Of a stretch of DNA of 64,000 nucleotides, positions 46,383-62,599 are shown one piece after another. The stretch covers positions 108,258 through 172,257 of the forward strand of contig NW_004457410.1 in the NCBI RefSeq assembly GCF_000313135.1, in the 5' to 3' direction. The stretch is from Acanthamoeba castellanii str. Neff (Eukaryota > Discosea > Longamoebia > Acanthamoebidae). The notes under the pieces are model-generated. The model searched no databases. It saw only the letters and a program-made list of their open reading frames with translations, and was not told where the DNA came from. The stretch's first letter is position 1. Each line of letters starts with the position of its first letter. Both the position numbers and the translations under genes were made by a program.

Positions 46383-48998
46383 GTGTGTTGCCAACAGACA
46401 TGGACCTGGGATGTAGTCTTTGGACTTTGTCATTTGCTCCAACAAACAACACATCATATCTTCTCTCACACCTCCCTCATACTCTCCAACAGGTTATGGG
46501 CCCTGTTGTGTTGTGAAGCCACAGCAACCCACCCCAACCAGGGTACTAACACCCCCAGCACAGGGAACTGCCCCAAGAGGAAGGAGTGGTGCATGTGCAG
46601 CAACAGCAACGCCAATGTCACCACCACGTCCACCACCACTGGACATGTTCTATACGTGCTGGACCTCACAAAGAACCTCATCTCCACCAGCTGTCTAGTC
46701 CAGCTCAGGTGCACCATCTGCCTTGACTGATCTGGCGCTGCCATCCAGCACCTGCTACAGTCATTCCCTCCCCTGCTGGTGTGGTTTGCCAGCAACATGC
46801 TCATCATCAATCTACTACCCCTGGCCCACACTCAGCAGGCCCTCATTGCAAGCACACCATGCCCCACAACCTACAACCACCTGTGCATGGGCCACATTGG
46901 TTTCAACCACCTCAAGTTTGCTGCCTCCAGGGCCTCCATGCCATCACACCCAGCTCCAAGCTCTTGCCACAACATCCAGGCTCTCCTACACACATCCAGC
47001 ATTGAATATGTCCCATCACCACCATACACACCTCAGTACAACAGCATAGCAGAGTGGTTCAACCACTCTAAGATGGCCAGGGCCATGCTCTTCTCATCCA
47101 GGCTACCCCACCTTCTCAGCCAAGGCCATTGCCACAGTGGTCCATGTCCACAATTGGTTGCCTACATGTGCCAACAACAACCACTCCCCTCACAAGATGC
47201 TACACAGCAATGTGCCCACCCTCAGTCACCTTCACCCATTCAGCACACATGCCTACCTGCTACTCCCCCACCACAAGTGCAATAAGCTGGACCCACAAGG
47301 CATTGAGGCCCACTACCTTGGACCAACTCCTAGTGTTGTGCCAACCAGTGATGACCACAACAACATGGCTGCCAGCGCACCTGAACTGGCACACATGCCC
47401 CTCAATGATGACACAAGCCCTGGCATCAATCAGACCTTCAACTCATGTCACAACAAACTGTCCCCATTCACATGGAGGTGGACACCTCCATTACTGACAT
47501 TCTCAGTGAGCTTGACTCTCCTCCATCCTCACCTCAGGACTCCTCTCCCCCTACATCACCCCATGTGCCAACCTCCAAGATGCCCCCATACACCGCGCCC
47601 CAGGCTGCCATGTTAAAGCAACACCAATGTGTGAGCCACACAACTTCCACAAAGCAATGGCATCACCTGACACTCACCTGTGGCTCCTGGCCATGCAGAA
47701 GCTCAAGTCCATTATTGACAGTGCAACATGGATCCTGGTTCCCCTACCAGACAGTCACCACGCCATCAGCACCTGCTGGACCTTCAAGGTCAAGCACCTT
47801 GCAAGTGGTGCCCTTGACTGCCCAAAGGCTCAGTTTATTGGGAAGGGATATTCATAGATCTACAGCATCAACTATGACAAAACCTACACTCTGGTCATCC
47901 AAATGGAAGTCCTACGCCTACTGCTCACCTACACTGTGCTTCATCAACTTGCTGTACACCTCATGGATGTCACTACAGTGTTCCTACACACCAACATCAA
48001 CAAAGAGATATATGTCTGCCAACATGAAGGCTTTGTTGACACTGAACACCCCAACTGGGTCTGCAGGCTCAACAAAAGCCTGTACAGTCTGAAACAAGCT
48101 CCCCTCCTGTTCCTGTGGAACCACATGTGTCTACATTCAGTGCAAGGGGGGAACCTGGCAATCATCTCCATATATGTCAATGACTGCCTCATCATCACCA
48201 AACCTGCCATCAAGAATATCCTATCCAACAAGTTAACCATGAAGGACCTCAGCATTGCCATATCAATCCTCAGCATCAATATCAACTACAACCACATCAG
48301 CAGACTCATGCAACTCCACCAATATGGTCACATCAACAAGCTCCTGTAGACATTCAACATGAGTGACTGCAACCCAGCAACAACACCCATGGAGTCAGAC
48401 TCACACTCAACAACAGTGAAATGCCAAGCAACAAGATACATACCACCAAATCATCAGCAAGCTGCTCTACATCACCATCACATTGAGACCAGACATTGCA
48501 TACACTGTCAGCTACCTCTCCCACTTCGTGGCATCCTTCAACAACACACACTGGACTGCCACAAAACAGATCCTACACTACCTCAAGGGCAGCTGAGATC
48601 TGGCCATCACATACTGGCAACCAGACTCCATCTCTCCAACTGACTTCATCCTGATCAGCTTCTTCCTACTCACAGGAGGACGCATCATGTGGACCTTGAA
48701 GACACAGACCACCATTGCTCTCTCCTCCACTGAAGCCAAATTCAACTCAATCTCCAAAGCAACAAAGCAAGTGATCTACATTCACAAGTTCTTCATCAGC
48801 CTTGACATCAACCAGTCCAACCCAATCATCATTCACAACGACAACCAGAGCATGATCACAATTGTCAACCAGCAGCAGACCATGTTCCACTCAAGAATCA
48901 AACACTACAACATCAAACTGCATCATGTCTGTGACATGATCTCCAAAGGACTCATTGTCCTCAAGCACAAACCAACGACCATGATGCCAGCCAACATT
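46383..48998 (+). mobile_element. Decayed Ty1/copia LTR retrotransposon (pol remnant)
   Basis: Pieces of a copia-type polyprotein appear in the right order. GHVLYVLDLTKNLISTSCL (about 46645) is the pre-integrase/protease junction. HIGFNHLKF (about 46900) and YTPQYNSIAEWFNHSKMARAM (47030-47090) are integrase, with most of the catalytic core between them missing. NWLPTCANNNHSPHKML and KLDPQGIEAHYLG are the integrase tail. The reverse transcriptase reads WTFKVKHLASG, HLMDVTTVFLHTNINKEIYV, VCRLNKSLYSLKQAP and IYVNDCLIITK (YVND for the usual YVDD), then DCNPATTPME. RNase H reads TIALSSTEAKFNSISKATKQ and IIIHNDNQSM. Frameshifts (about 47100-47135 and 48430-48441) and stops at 47855, 48347 and 48594 show it is dead. 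No LTR was found; the 3' end is lost in the N run. Confidence 0.92.
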
Positions 48999-49090
48999 NN
49001 NNNNNNNNNNNNNNNNNNNNNNNNNNNNNNNNNNNNNNNNNNNNNNNNNNNNNNNNNNNNNNNNNNNNNNNNNNNNNNNNNNNNNNNNNN
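48999..49090. other. Assembly gap (92 N) at the 3' end of the retrotransposon
   Basis: A run of 92 N joins the copia RNase H coding region directly to the second copy of the CLU first exon. The real distance and any 3' LTR are unknown. Confidence 0.98.
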
Positions 49091-49386
49091 GCCGGACGCT
49101 GCGGCTGGTGAGCCTCGTCGTCCGAGTCGGACCAGTCGGTGTCGTCATCTTCATCGCTGCTCGAACTGGCGGCTGTGTTGTCATCGTCGCTCCCCGTATC
49201 GGGCCGGGGCCGAATCTCCCCAATGCGGCTGTTGGAGATGTAGTAGGCCCCAACGGGGCGATCCTCGGGTGCGGGCTGCTCGGGGGGATCGAAGGAAAGA
49301 TAGCCCACGCTCTCCACCACCGCTTCTCCATCCTCCATCGTCTTCATATCTTCGTAGAGCATGACATCTTCCCGGCGTACTGCCAT
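49091..49386 (-). pseudogene. Truncated second copy of the CLU gene's first coding exon
   Basis: From the ATG at 49386 the minus strand encodes the same roughly 98 N-terminal residues as the CLU-domain gene (MAVRREDVMLYEDMKTM ... SDDEAHQPQRP), with no coding change seen. The exon then runs into the N gap, beyond which lies retrotransposon sequence, so no complete gene can follow as assembled. It is either a recent segmental duplication or an assembly duplicate. Confidence 0.75.
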
Positions 49387-49612
49387 ACCACCCTACACCA
49401 CGCACTGAACCGGCCTTGCCTTCAAGGAAGGATAGGAGGCGCGTACAGGCAGGCCACTTGGTCCCACCCAGGCAGTGCGAACTTGAGTTTGTTGTAGTTC
49501 TTCTTTTTGTGAGCGACCTTGGTCTTTTCTTTCCAGAGCGTCGGGGGGGGGTAGTGCGGGAAGGGATATTCTAACTAAATACCAAATTAGTAAATTAGTA
49601 CAGAAAACGACA
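49091..49612. repeat. Direct repeat copy B, block 1
   Basis: Counterpart of 43644-44165. Near identity includes the promoter side, with indels such as CACCACTACACC versus CACCCTACACC just upstream of the ATG and a shorter AAATTAGTA repeat near 49590. Confidence 0.93.
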
Positions 49613-49842
49613 CACAGCGTGAACGGCTTGATGGTCGGAGGCCTCTGGAGGATTGAATGAAATTCGGCCCGGAGGCCTCTGGAGTTAACTTGGAAGAAAT
49701 TTCCCTGATTACGGACTGGCAAATCTTGGTTCTGGCCCTCAAAAAATATTTTTGGCCCTCAAATCATTATTTGGATTTATTTGGCATTTTTCCTGCTGAC
49801 GTGGCAACTGCGCTGCCCTAGAACCGTGGCGTTCACGCTGTG
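49613..49842. mobile_element. 230-bp MITE-like insertion with 13-bp terminal inverted repeats
   Basis: The left end CACAGCGTGAACG (49613-49625) is the exact reverse complement of the right end CGTTCACGCTGTG (49830-49842). ACA lies on both sides and would be a 3-bp target duplication. Copy A has the uninterrupted form AAAACTACAGTTG at 44159-44171. Inside are two direct copies of CGGAGGCCTCTGGAG (49636-49650 and 49670-49684) and two TTTGGCCCTCAAA-type units (about 49730-49762). There is no coding capacity, so it would be non-autonomous. A 3-bp duplication is compatible with CACTA-like or Harbinger-like transposases, but the family is not determined. Confidence 0.55.
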
Positions 49843-49848
49843 ACAGTT

Positions 49849-50021
49849 GGCCACCAAGCGCTTTCCGTTCTTGTTTTCCCTCTCTTTTTGACTGACGCTT
49901 TTCGCTCTTTTTTATTTGTTTTTTTCGCCGCGGGCACATTGTTGTCATCGCCGTCGTCGTTGTTGGTTTTGGTTGTCATCAGCGACTTGAGCGCGGCCAG
50001 GAACGCCTTCGCCAGCGAGGA
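49849..50021. repeat. Direct repeat copy B, block 2
   Basis: Counterpart of 44603-44751 with a longer ATTGTTGTCATCGCCG-type insert. Beyond 50021 the two copies are unrelated. Confidence 0.85.
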
Positions 50022-50159
50022 CTTGCACATTAAGTTGTTGCCTCAGGAGTGGCCAGCATCCATGCTAGCAAACATGTCATGTGGGACATTGTTGTCTGGT
50101 CCTCACAATGGGGCATGAGACACATGACACACACCACACACCACGACGATGACAGAGAC

Positions 50160-50870
50160 ACACCTGTTGCCCGATCCATCAGCGATGGAGAGGCACTACC
50201 CGGCCCTCAAAGTCCCATGCACCCAACGGGTTCGGCATCCATGGTGCCGACCAACGCTCGGTCAGTGTCCATGGACATTGTGGTGCGTGCGTGTGTGTGG
50301 CGTGGTATGTGCGGTGTGTGCGGTGTGTGTTGCGTGTTGCGTCGTGTGCGGGGCCTCCTCAACGACGACTACCCACCAAGATGCGAAACCGGCATAACTC
50401 GACCGCGCTTGCTGCCTCGCCACCGAGCGGGAGATGCTTCATCTGCCTGCTTCTCCATGCCGACATGGAGGAGCTCGACTTCTCGCACCCCAACTGCCGT
50501 GAGCTCGTCAACGACGCCTTCCTGCGCCACTGTTCTTCCCGCACGCGCCCATCATCAAAGGTGCCTCACCGCACACGCGCGCTCGTGATCGGTCTTCGTT
50601 CTTTGTTCTTGCTAACCAGGCCACTGTCTGTGTGTGTCGCGTGTGTCGCGTGTGTCGTGTGTGTCGTGTGTGTCGTCTTTTGTGTGTGTCGTGTGCTCTG
50701 TGCCGTGCCGACACACCACAGAGGTGGACAGCTGGGACTAGATCACGTCGGCCGTTCTCTACCGATCGCCCCAGGGTTGCTCATCTCTTGCGCCTTTCTC
50801 TCGCCACCTGCTGGAACATCTCTTCGCAGCTCATCAAAGGTGCTCTTCTCTTCTCTTCTCTTCTCTCTTT
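50160..50870 (+). pseudogene. Exon-like fragments of an unidentified gene
   Basis: Three plus-strand segments look like exons by composition and splice borders: ARSISDGEALPGPQSP...RSVSMDIV (to about 50279, followed by GT), ADMEELDFSHPNCRELVNDAFLRHC (50463-50535), and EVDSWD-stop-ITSAVLYRSPQG...FSRHLLEHLFAAHQR (50720-50838). The in-frame TAG in the last segment and the lack of a recognisable start or end suggest a gene remnant next to the rearranged region. No family was recognised. A functional gene with different splicing is possible. Confidence 0.28.
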
Positions 50871-51036
50871 CCGTGTGCGGCGAGTGTGGCTTGTGTGGTG
50901 CCACAAATTGGCGGTTGTGTGTGTGTGTGTGTGCCAAGTGCGTGCGTGTGTATATTGTTCACGTTATACGGATGTGCGCTTACACGTCGGTGGGGGTGGG
51001 GTGTAGCCTCAGGGTGGTGGGGTGGTGGTGGTGACC

Positions 51037-55358
<4,322 letters not shown>

Positions 55359-55497
55359 CCGTAGTTTTTCTGTGTGGCGGTGTCGTGCCGGGAAAAAAGG
55401 CGGCTCCACGAAATAGAGGCCACTACACAACGCCAGCCGTTGGAGCAACAACAACAAGAAGGAAGGAAGGAAGGAGAGAAGAGAAGAGAAGGAAGAG
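55359..55497. promoter_or_regulatory. Short divergent promoter region, DPP8/9 / DOCK
   Basis: 139 bp separates the two start codons. It contains a purine-rich GGAAGGAAGGAAGGAG(AGAAG)n tract (about 55458-55496) just before the DOCK ATG. A shared promoter is inferred from spacing. Confidence 0.5.
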
Positions 55498-57862
55498 ATG
55501 GAGAACCCGCGAGGTTCGGTAAGCGAGCCACCAGAGGGCTGGGCTTGGGGGGCGAGTGAGGGCGGAACCCAACACTACGACGTGGACACCCGCCTCGCGG
55601 GCGACGACGTCAAGGAAGACATTCGCCTCCACCCCGCCGCTGCGCTCCTCTACTCCTTCCCCGAGGGCGACGTGCGCGTGGGCCACAAGAAGCGCAAAAC
55701 CCACACCCTCGGACCCTCCCTCCCCGTACCCCGCCCCCCTCAAGCCTTCCTTCCTTCCTTGAATCATATCGCTGCTGCCCATTCAGGCGATTTGCGCTGA
55801 TTTTTTATTTATTGTTGTTATTTAGTGTTGTTAATTGATTCAATTTTAAAATGAGCTCAATTGGGGTGAGAAATCTTGGAGCTGATCTTTGCTCCTCTCT
55901 CTCTCTCTCTCATTTCCTTTGGGCCATGAAGGCGGAGGCGCTTGGTCTGTTGAAGTCGGACTCCTACCTGCGGGACTGCATAGGCCTTTTCACTCAGGAC
56001 TGGACCACCGTGAAGCGTCGGTACCGCGAGCGCAACAGGCGCGACGAGCGCGTGCGAAGCCGTCGCCTTCTCTCGCCTGAGGCCGAGGCCGGCCTTCCAC
56101 CGCAGACCTTCGAGTCGTTCGACTCACCCTCCTCCCGCATACCCTCTGGTACGTCACAGCTTTATCCCACCCTTTTATCCTCATTTCCCTCTCACCTCTT
56201 GTGTTGCGCGTGTGCGTGTGCGGTGGTGCGTGTCGGCAGGCCCTGCAGCCAACACGGAGGAGCTAGACGTGGGCAAGAAGGGGAAGAAGAAGAAAGGGAA
56301 AAAAGAGAAGAAGAAGAAGGGAAATCGGAGCTGCGGCGCGGCTGAGGAGGCCACCGAGAGCAGCGAGGAGGTCGCGCTGCGCCAGTACTTCGCCAAGACC
56401 GCTGATCTGTCGCTCCACGTACGGCCCTCTCCTCGCCCTACTCTCCGGAGACGCTTTGTTGCGTCGATCCGGTTGGCTCCTTAACCTCCTCATCCGCCCT
56501 CTCTGTGATGGACGCGGCAGTCCCAGAAGGTGGACTTGTTCGCCCTGTTCAACAAAACCGAGGAATCCTCCTCTTCGCCCACACCAGAAAAGCCCCGCAA
56601 CTACTTTGCTCGCGATACCTACACGTACGTGTGCGCCCCTCTTGCCCCCATTTCTCTCTCTCTCTCTCTCTTCTGCCTCGCCCCGCCACTTGTGGCGTGG
56701 AGTATACTCCGGCTCAATCTCACCGCGCCATCGCCGCGTGGCTGCTGCAGGGGCGTACAACTGCTGGTCACGCCACGCAAGATCAGTTTCGCCCTGGGCA
56801 ATTTTGAGCCCTTCTACGGAGTGCTCGCCCTCTACGACATGGCCAAGAAGGTCAAGATCTCGGAGAACTTCTACTTTGATGTGAACGACGACGACGTATC
56901 ACCTCCTTCTCCTCCCTCCTGAGATCACTGCCAGACAGCCGTTCATGGCTGACGCATTTGGTCCTTTTGGGGGTCAGGTGTCCAAGCTGACGCTCAGTGG
57001 GAGCAGCCAAGCCGAGCGGGCGAGCAAGAAGGCGCTCTTCCGTGTGGCCAAGCCCAGCGCCGACGTCTACCTCGTCCTCCGCATCGAAAAGGTCCTCCAG
57101 GGTGATCCCGAGGACTCCCTCGACCTCTACGGCAAATGCGACTCGGTACCTTTTATGTAGTCCTCAATGCCTCAGTGCCTCCCCACCCCTGCCCAGCGCG
57201 TTTGTCTTCGCGCGCCACACGAAACAATACGACACACAAACCGCGCCCATCGTGACGCGTACTCGCTGAACTGTTTCCCCATCCACGGTACAGATCAAGG
57301 AGAAGGACAGGGAGCGCCTGGAAGCACATACCAAGGAATGCTGCAAGCGCTTTGGCGAATACCGTCAGGTGACCACCTACTCCCACTCCTCTCTCTCTCT
57401 CTCTCTCTTTGCAGAGCTCAGTTCTCTTTGCCCGAACTGACATGGCGCGCGCGCGGATGGGCCACACAGGGCATGGGGTGGTCGGTGCTGCCGCTGTTCG
57501 GTCAAGACGGCCAGCTGGCGGTGCCCGAGACGGCCACCTTTCAGCCCGTGTACCGATACCGCCCCGAGGCCAGCGACGCACAATTTTTCGCATCCTGGGG
57601 CGACCAATCCAAGGCGGGCTCCAAGCGGCTCAAGACGCTGCCGGGCAACTGCGTGGTGGAGATCACCGAGGTGGCCGAGGGAGCCAAGCCCCCCGGACGC
57701 CTCACGCCCTCCCTCATCCCGCTCAAGCCCGCCTGCCCCGCAGACGACAAGCAGACCGTCCTGGTACGTGTCCCCCCCCAATAGATCTATCTATCTATCT
57801 CCTTGCGGTCCGAGTGGTGACTCACACCAACGCATGCGTTGTTGGCTTGATATCTGCGTGTA

Positions 57863-57911
<49 letters not shown>

Positions 57912-60234
57912 GTGTGTGTGTGTGTGTGTGTGGTTTCTCTACGGCAGGAGATCGAGGAGTTCGGTGGCCTGCGCGGGGATGGAGTTGCCACGGACTATGT
58001 AAATAACCTCTATATATACCCCGAACTCGTGAACGGCGCCGCCTCCGGCCGCAACCTCGCCATCCGTGTACAGCTCCTTAACTCCGACCGCGACCCGGAT
58101 GCTCCCTCGGTACCGACTCGCTTCCGTCCAGATGTCCCCGCCCTGACGCTCCTCGCGTCCATCTTCCCCTCCTTCCCCTCCCCCCCTCTCTAATTTCGCA
58201 CGTGTGTACATATATGCAGCCCCTGCCGTGCATCTGCACTCGCTCGGGCGAGCTGGCGTCGGATGCGGTCACCCTGGTGTCCTACCACGCCAAGAACCCG
58301 TCCTACTACGACGAGTTCAAGATCTGCCTCCCGCCCACCATCACGCCCGCCCACCACCTCCTCTTCACCCTCTACCACATCCCCGTCCAGATCGCCAAGA
58401 ACAAGGACGTCGCCCCCGAGGTACTACCCACCAACCAACCAACCAACCAACACACCATTGCTGCCGCCGCTGCTGCTACCCACCTCGTCGCGTGTGCGAT
58501 CTCAATCCTCGTACGAAACGTGGGTGCAGCGTAAGGTCATCGGGTACGCGTGGCTGCCGCTGTTCGTCGACGGCCGCATGGCCGGGGAAGACCACCAGGT
58601 GCCGCTGGCCGCCAACATCGCCCCCGCCTACCTGTCCCCCGAAGGCAGCTCGCACGTACTACGCCACCTCTCCTTTCTTTGCCCGTAGGGGTGGATCGAT
58701 CACTCACCTGAACCCCCCCCTCCGGTGGTGGTGGCTGGTGGCCGATCAGATCCGGTGGCTGGACGGAGGCAAGGCGTCGCTGCGATTGAAGCTCCAGCTG
58801 GTGTCCTCCCTCTACACTCAGGACCACGCCCTCGGCGAGTTTTTTGCCTACAGCGTGCCCCCCGCGTCCCCCGACGGTAAGCCCCCGCTTTTCTTGAAAA
58901 CATGCATCGCGTCTTCGGTGCCGCTCCTTTACTACCGGTGGCGCGCGTGCTGACATCTTCCCTCCTCTTCCTCCTGCTCCTGCCCTGCTCCTGCTCTGCT
59001 CCTGCTCTGCTACTGCTGCTACCGTGGCATCAGCGCTGGTGCACACCCTCAATGCGCTCACGGCCGTACCGCCCCGCAAGCTGGCGTGGTTCCTGCCGCT
59101 GATGCTCAACCTCCTCTTCCGCCTGGCGTGCGTCGGAACGCTCACCACGCAGCGACACGCCTTCGCCACCATCTTGACGATCCTCAACATGTACGTACGA
59201 GTACGCGTTGCATACGCCGTAGCCGCTTGCTCACGCGCACACGCACGCATGCTGAACGCGTATGGTGGATGGATGGCGCGCGGTCGGTCGGTCGGGCGTG
59301 CGTGAGCAGCATCAGCACGGAAATGGACATCGGGGCGGTGCTGGACAGCTACGCCAGCTACGTGGTGTGTCCCGCCGAGATCGAACGCAACAGCAAGGTC
59401 TACCTCCACCACCAGGTACCCCCCTCCCCTTTTTTCGTCGTACAGCCGGCTTCCTTCGAGTCTCTTTTTCCCACGACGTCGTGCCTCGCTTTGATGGTTG
59501 GTTCGTGCGTTCCTCCTTGTTTGCCTCGCGCTTGGCACGCGCAGATCGCGAAGCACTGGGCCTTCTTCTTTGCGAGGGCCAGCAACGCCGATGCGCCCAA
59601 GGAGGAGCTCTACAAGTTCGCCGGCTTCCTCTTCAAACTCATCTACCGGTACGGCACAGCGCGATCTTGGGGCGGAAGCTCTTGTGTGTGTGTCGTGTGT
59701 CGTGTGTGGTGTGTGGTGTGTGTGTCGTGTGTCGTGTGTGTCAGAGAGAGGAGGAGGGAGAGGTTTTTAATCTGTTGTCTGACGACGTGCGTGCCCTACA
59801 ATGTATGCATGCATGCATGCAGATCCATGGTGCTCAAGCTGCACAGCACGGGCGAGCTCAAGGACGAGGAGAGCACCAGCCGCAGAGGCCGGTTCGACCC
59901 GCAGTTCGAGGCGGAGCTGCGGAGCCTGATCACCGGCCACACGCGCGTGCTGCAGGCCGGGCTGCGCGTGGGCCTCACCAACGCCAAGCTGCTAAGCCAG
60001 GTGCTGGCCCTGGCCCTCCACGACCTCATGTCGGTGATGGACCGCGGGGTGGTCCTCCACCTGGCCGACCTCATCGCCGCCAACATGGTGCCCCCCTCCG
60101 GCGAGTCGGTCTTCCACGGCCTCCGCCTCACTTTCCTTGACATCCTCGCCGAGGTGCTGCCCACACCCCCCACCCCCACCCACTACCCCCCACCCAACAT
60201 ACACAGTCTTGCGTGCGTGCGTGCGTGCGTGTGC

Positions 60235-60293
<59 letters not shown>

Positions 60294-62566
60294 TGTGCTG
60301 GTCGGAGGAGGGCGCTCACACGCGGGTGTGGTGGTGGGTCTGTGTAATAGTACGAGCACTTGTTGCCGCTGTCCCTGCCGCTGCCTCCCGAGGTGCGGTC
60401 CATCGTGAGCCTCCCGACCGACTGGCGGGAGCAGCACCTCCCCATGGCCCTCCTCCTCGACTACTCGTCCCAGTACCTCCTCCACGACGAGATCCAGGTG
60501 CGCCGCCGCCGCCGCAACCCCCTACGCACCACACGCACACTGATCACGAGCACTGCTGAGCCGAGACACACCGGGTGGACGGAGAGGGCTGACCAGTGCT
60601 GCCGTTGTTGGTTGGTTGGTTGTTGTTGGCGCAAACGGGGCGTGTGGTGCTGTGCGCGCGGTGGGCAGATCCGGTCGCGGGCAACGCGGCTGCTGCACGG
60701 GATCGTGCTGCGGCAGCTGGCCGACGAGCGGTACGCGTGCCCCGAGTACGTGCCCCGCCTCGCCGGCCTCTTCCTCCCGTTCCTCCCGTTCCTCCTGCCG
60801 CACGCCAAGGTACGCGCGCGTTCCCCCCCCATTAATCTCTCTATATATAGATATATGTAAATATGAGTACACGCCATTTTTCCTATCGGCCATGGAGCAG
60901 CACCGGTGGTGGCGCGCGTGCTGACGCTCGTCGGCGCATCGGGGGGGGGGCAGGCATTGCGGGAGCGCTACCTGCACGAGCGGCGGGAGATCCTGCTGGT
61001 GTGGCTGTGGCTGCTCGACTCCATTCCGCACGTCCACCTCCGTTCCTGGTGGCAGAAGGAAACCCGCTCCCGCCTCCTCTTCTTCTTTGACGCTCTGCTC
61101 CTCGCCCTCGACACCTTCAACGCACGTCTACCCCCCCCCTCTCACCTCTTACCCCGCTCTCCTCGCATTCTCTCTCCTTCCATATGGGCGCCTTCTATAA
61201 CCTTGGCAACCATGGTATTCCTGGCGGGCGGGTGTGTGGCGTGTGTTGTGTGTGCGTCGTGTGCGCGTGCGTGTGTGCGTGTGCGTGTGCGTGTGTTGTG
61301 TCGCTACAACAGTACGTGGGCAAGGAGACCATCGAGGAGAAGATCGCCGAAGGGAAGATCGCGGCCGCCTCCACCAACGCCACAAAAGCGCTCGTACCTT
61401 CCCCTTTCCCCGCCACAATCCAGTTTGTGGGGCGGGGGCTTTGGGTGACGCTGGATGGCTGACGCACGCGCGTGTGGTGTGTTCGGTGGCATCAGCTGGA
61501 GAGCTTCTACACGGAGGTGGGGTCGACGTCGCGGGTGGGCGCGGCGGGCAGGCGCACTTACACGTCCCTGCGCGAGAAGCGGGTGGCGGCGCGTGCGCAG
61601 GGGCAGGCGGCCAAGGAGGGCGACCAGCGGCACTTCCGCGCCACCCTCGAGAAGCGCCACACCACGCAGGTCTCCTCGGAGCCCAAATACCTCTTCTCGC
61701 CCCTCATCGTACGATCTCACCCTCCTCCCCTCCTCCTCCCCAATAGTGTATTTATTCTTCATCTCTCCAGTTATCCTCGCCAGTTCCTCCCCTCTGCTCG
61801 CACACGCGCCCCATTTCCGTCCGTTGACACTTTTCCAAACGCCGCGCACCTCCCCCGCCTCCCGCCCGCCCGCCCGCAGGAGAAGAACCTGAGCGTGCAG
61901 GTGCAGCGGGTGGTGGTGGCCACCATCGGCGAGTTCATGAGCTGCTTCAAGACCGAGCTCTTCGGACCCGCCGGATCCGGCCTCATGGCCAAGCTCTTCG
62001 AAGTACGCTCACCCCCCACCCACCCCCATCCAAACGCCCAAACGCCCGCTTCCCCTCGTCAGTGCCCTGACCAACATTTGTGTCGCGGTGTGTGAACGCC
62101 GCGTCGTCGTCCGGCGCAGGTGCTCAAGTGCCTGCTGCAGCGCAACCAGGCAGTGGACCAGGTCGGCTGTGTCTACGGTACCGAGCCCTCCCTCCCGACG
62201 TTGGGTGGTGGTGGTGGTGGTGGTGGTGGTGGTGGTGGTGGTGGTGGTGGTGGTGGTGGTGGTGGTGGTGGTGGTGTGTTGTGACGGGTGTGTGTGTGTG
62301 TGGTGTACGGCGTTGGTCGGTCGGCAGGCTTGCTGCAGGTGTGGGCGGTGAACCACGCCAAGGACCTGTTCTACCGCAACACCAACTACGTGGCCGAGAT
62401 CTGCCCGCTGCTCATCATGCATTGTCACTCCCCGCACACGCCCTCCGCCGCCACGCCGCCGCCTTCCTCGCCCTCCTCATGAAGCAGAACTACGACGAGG
62501 TCCGCAAGAACTTCACCCGCGTCAAGGTACCCACCACCCCGCTTGTCTGGGCTAGCTTACTTTCTC

Positions 62567-62599
<33 letters not shown>

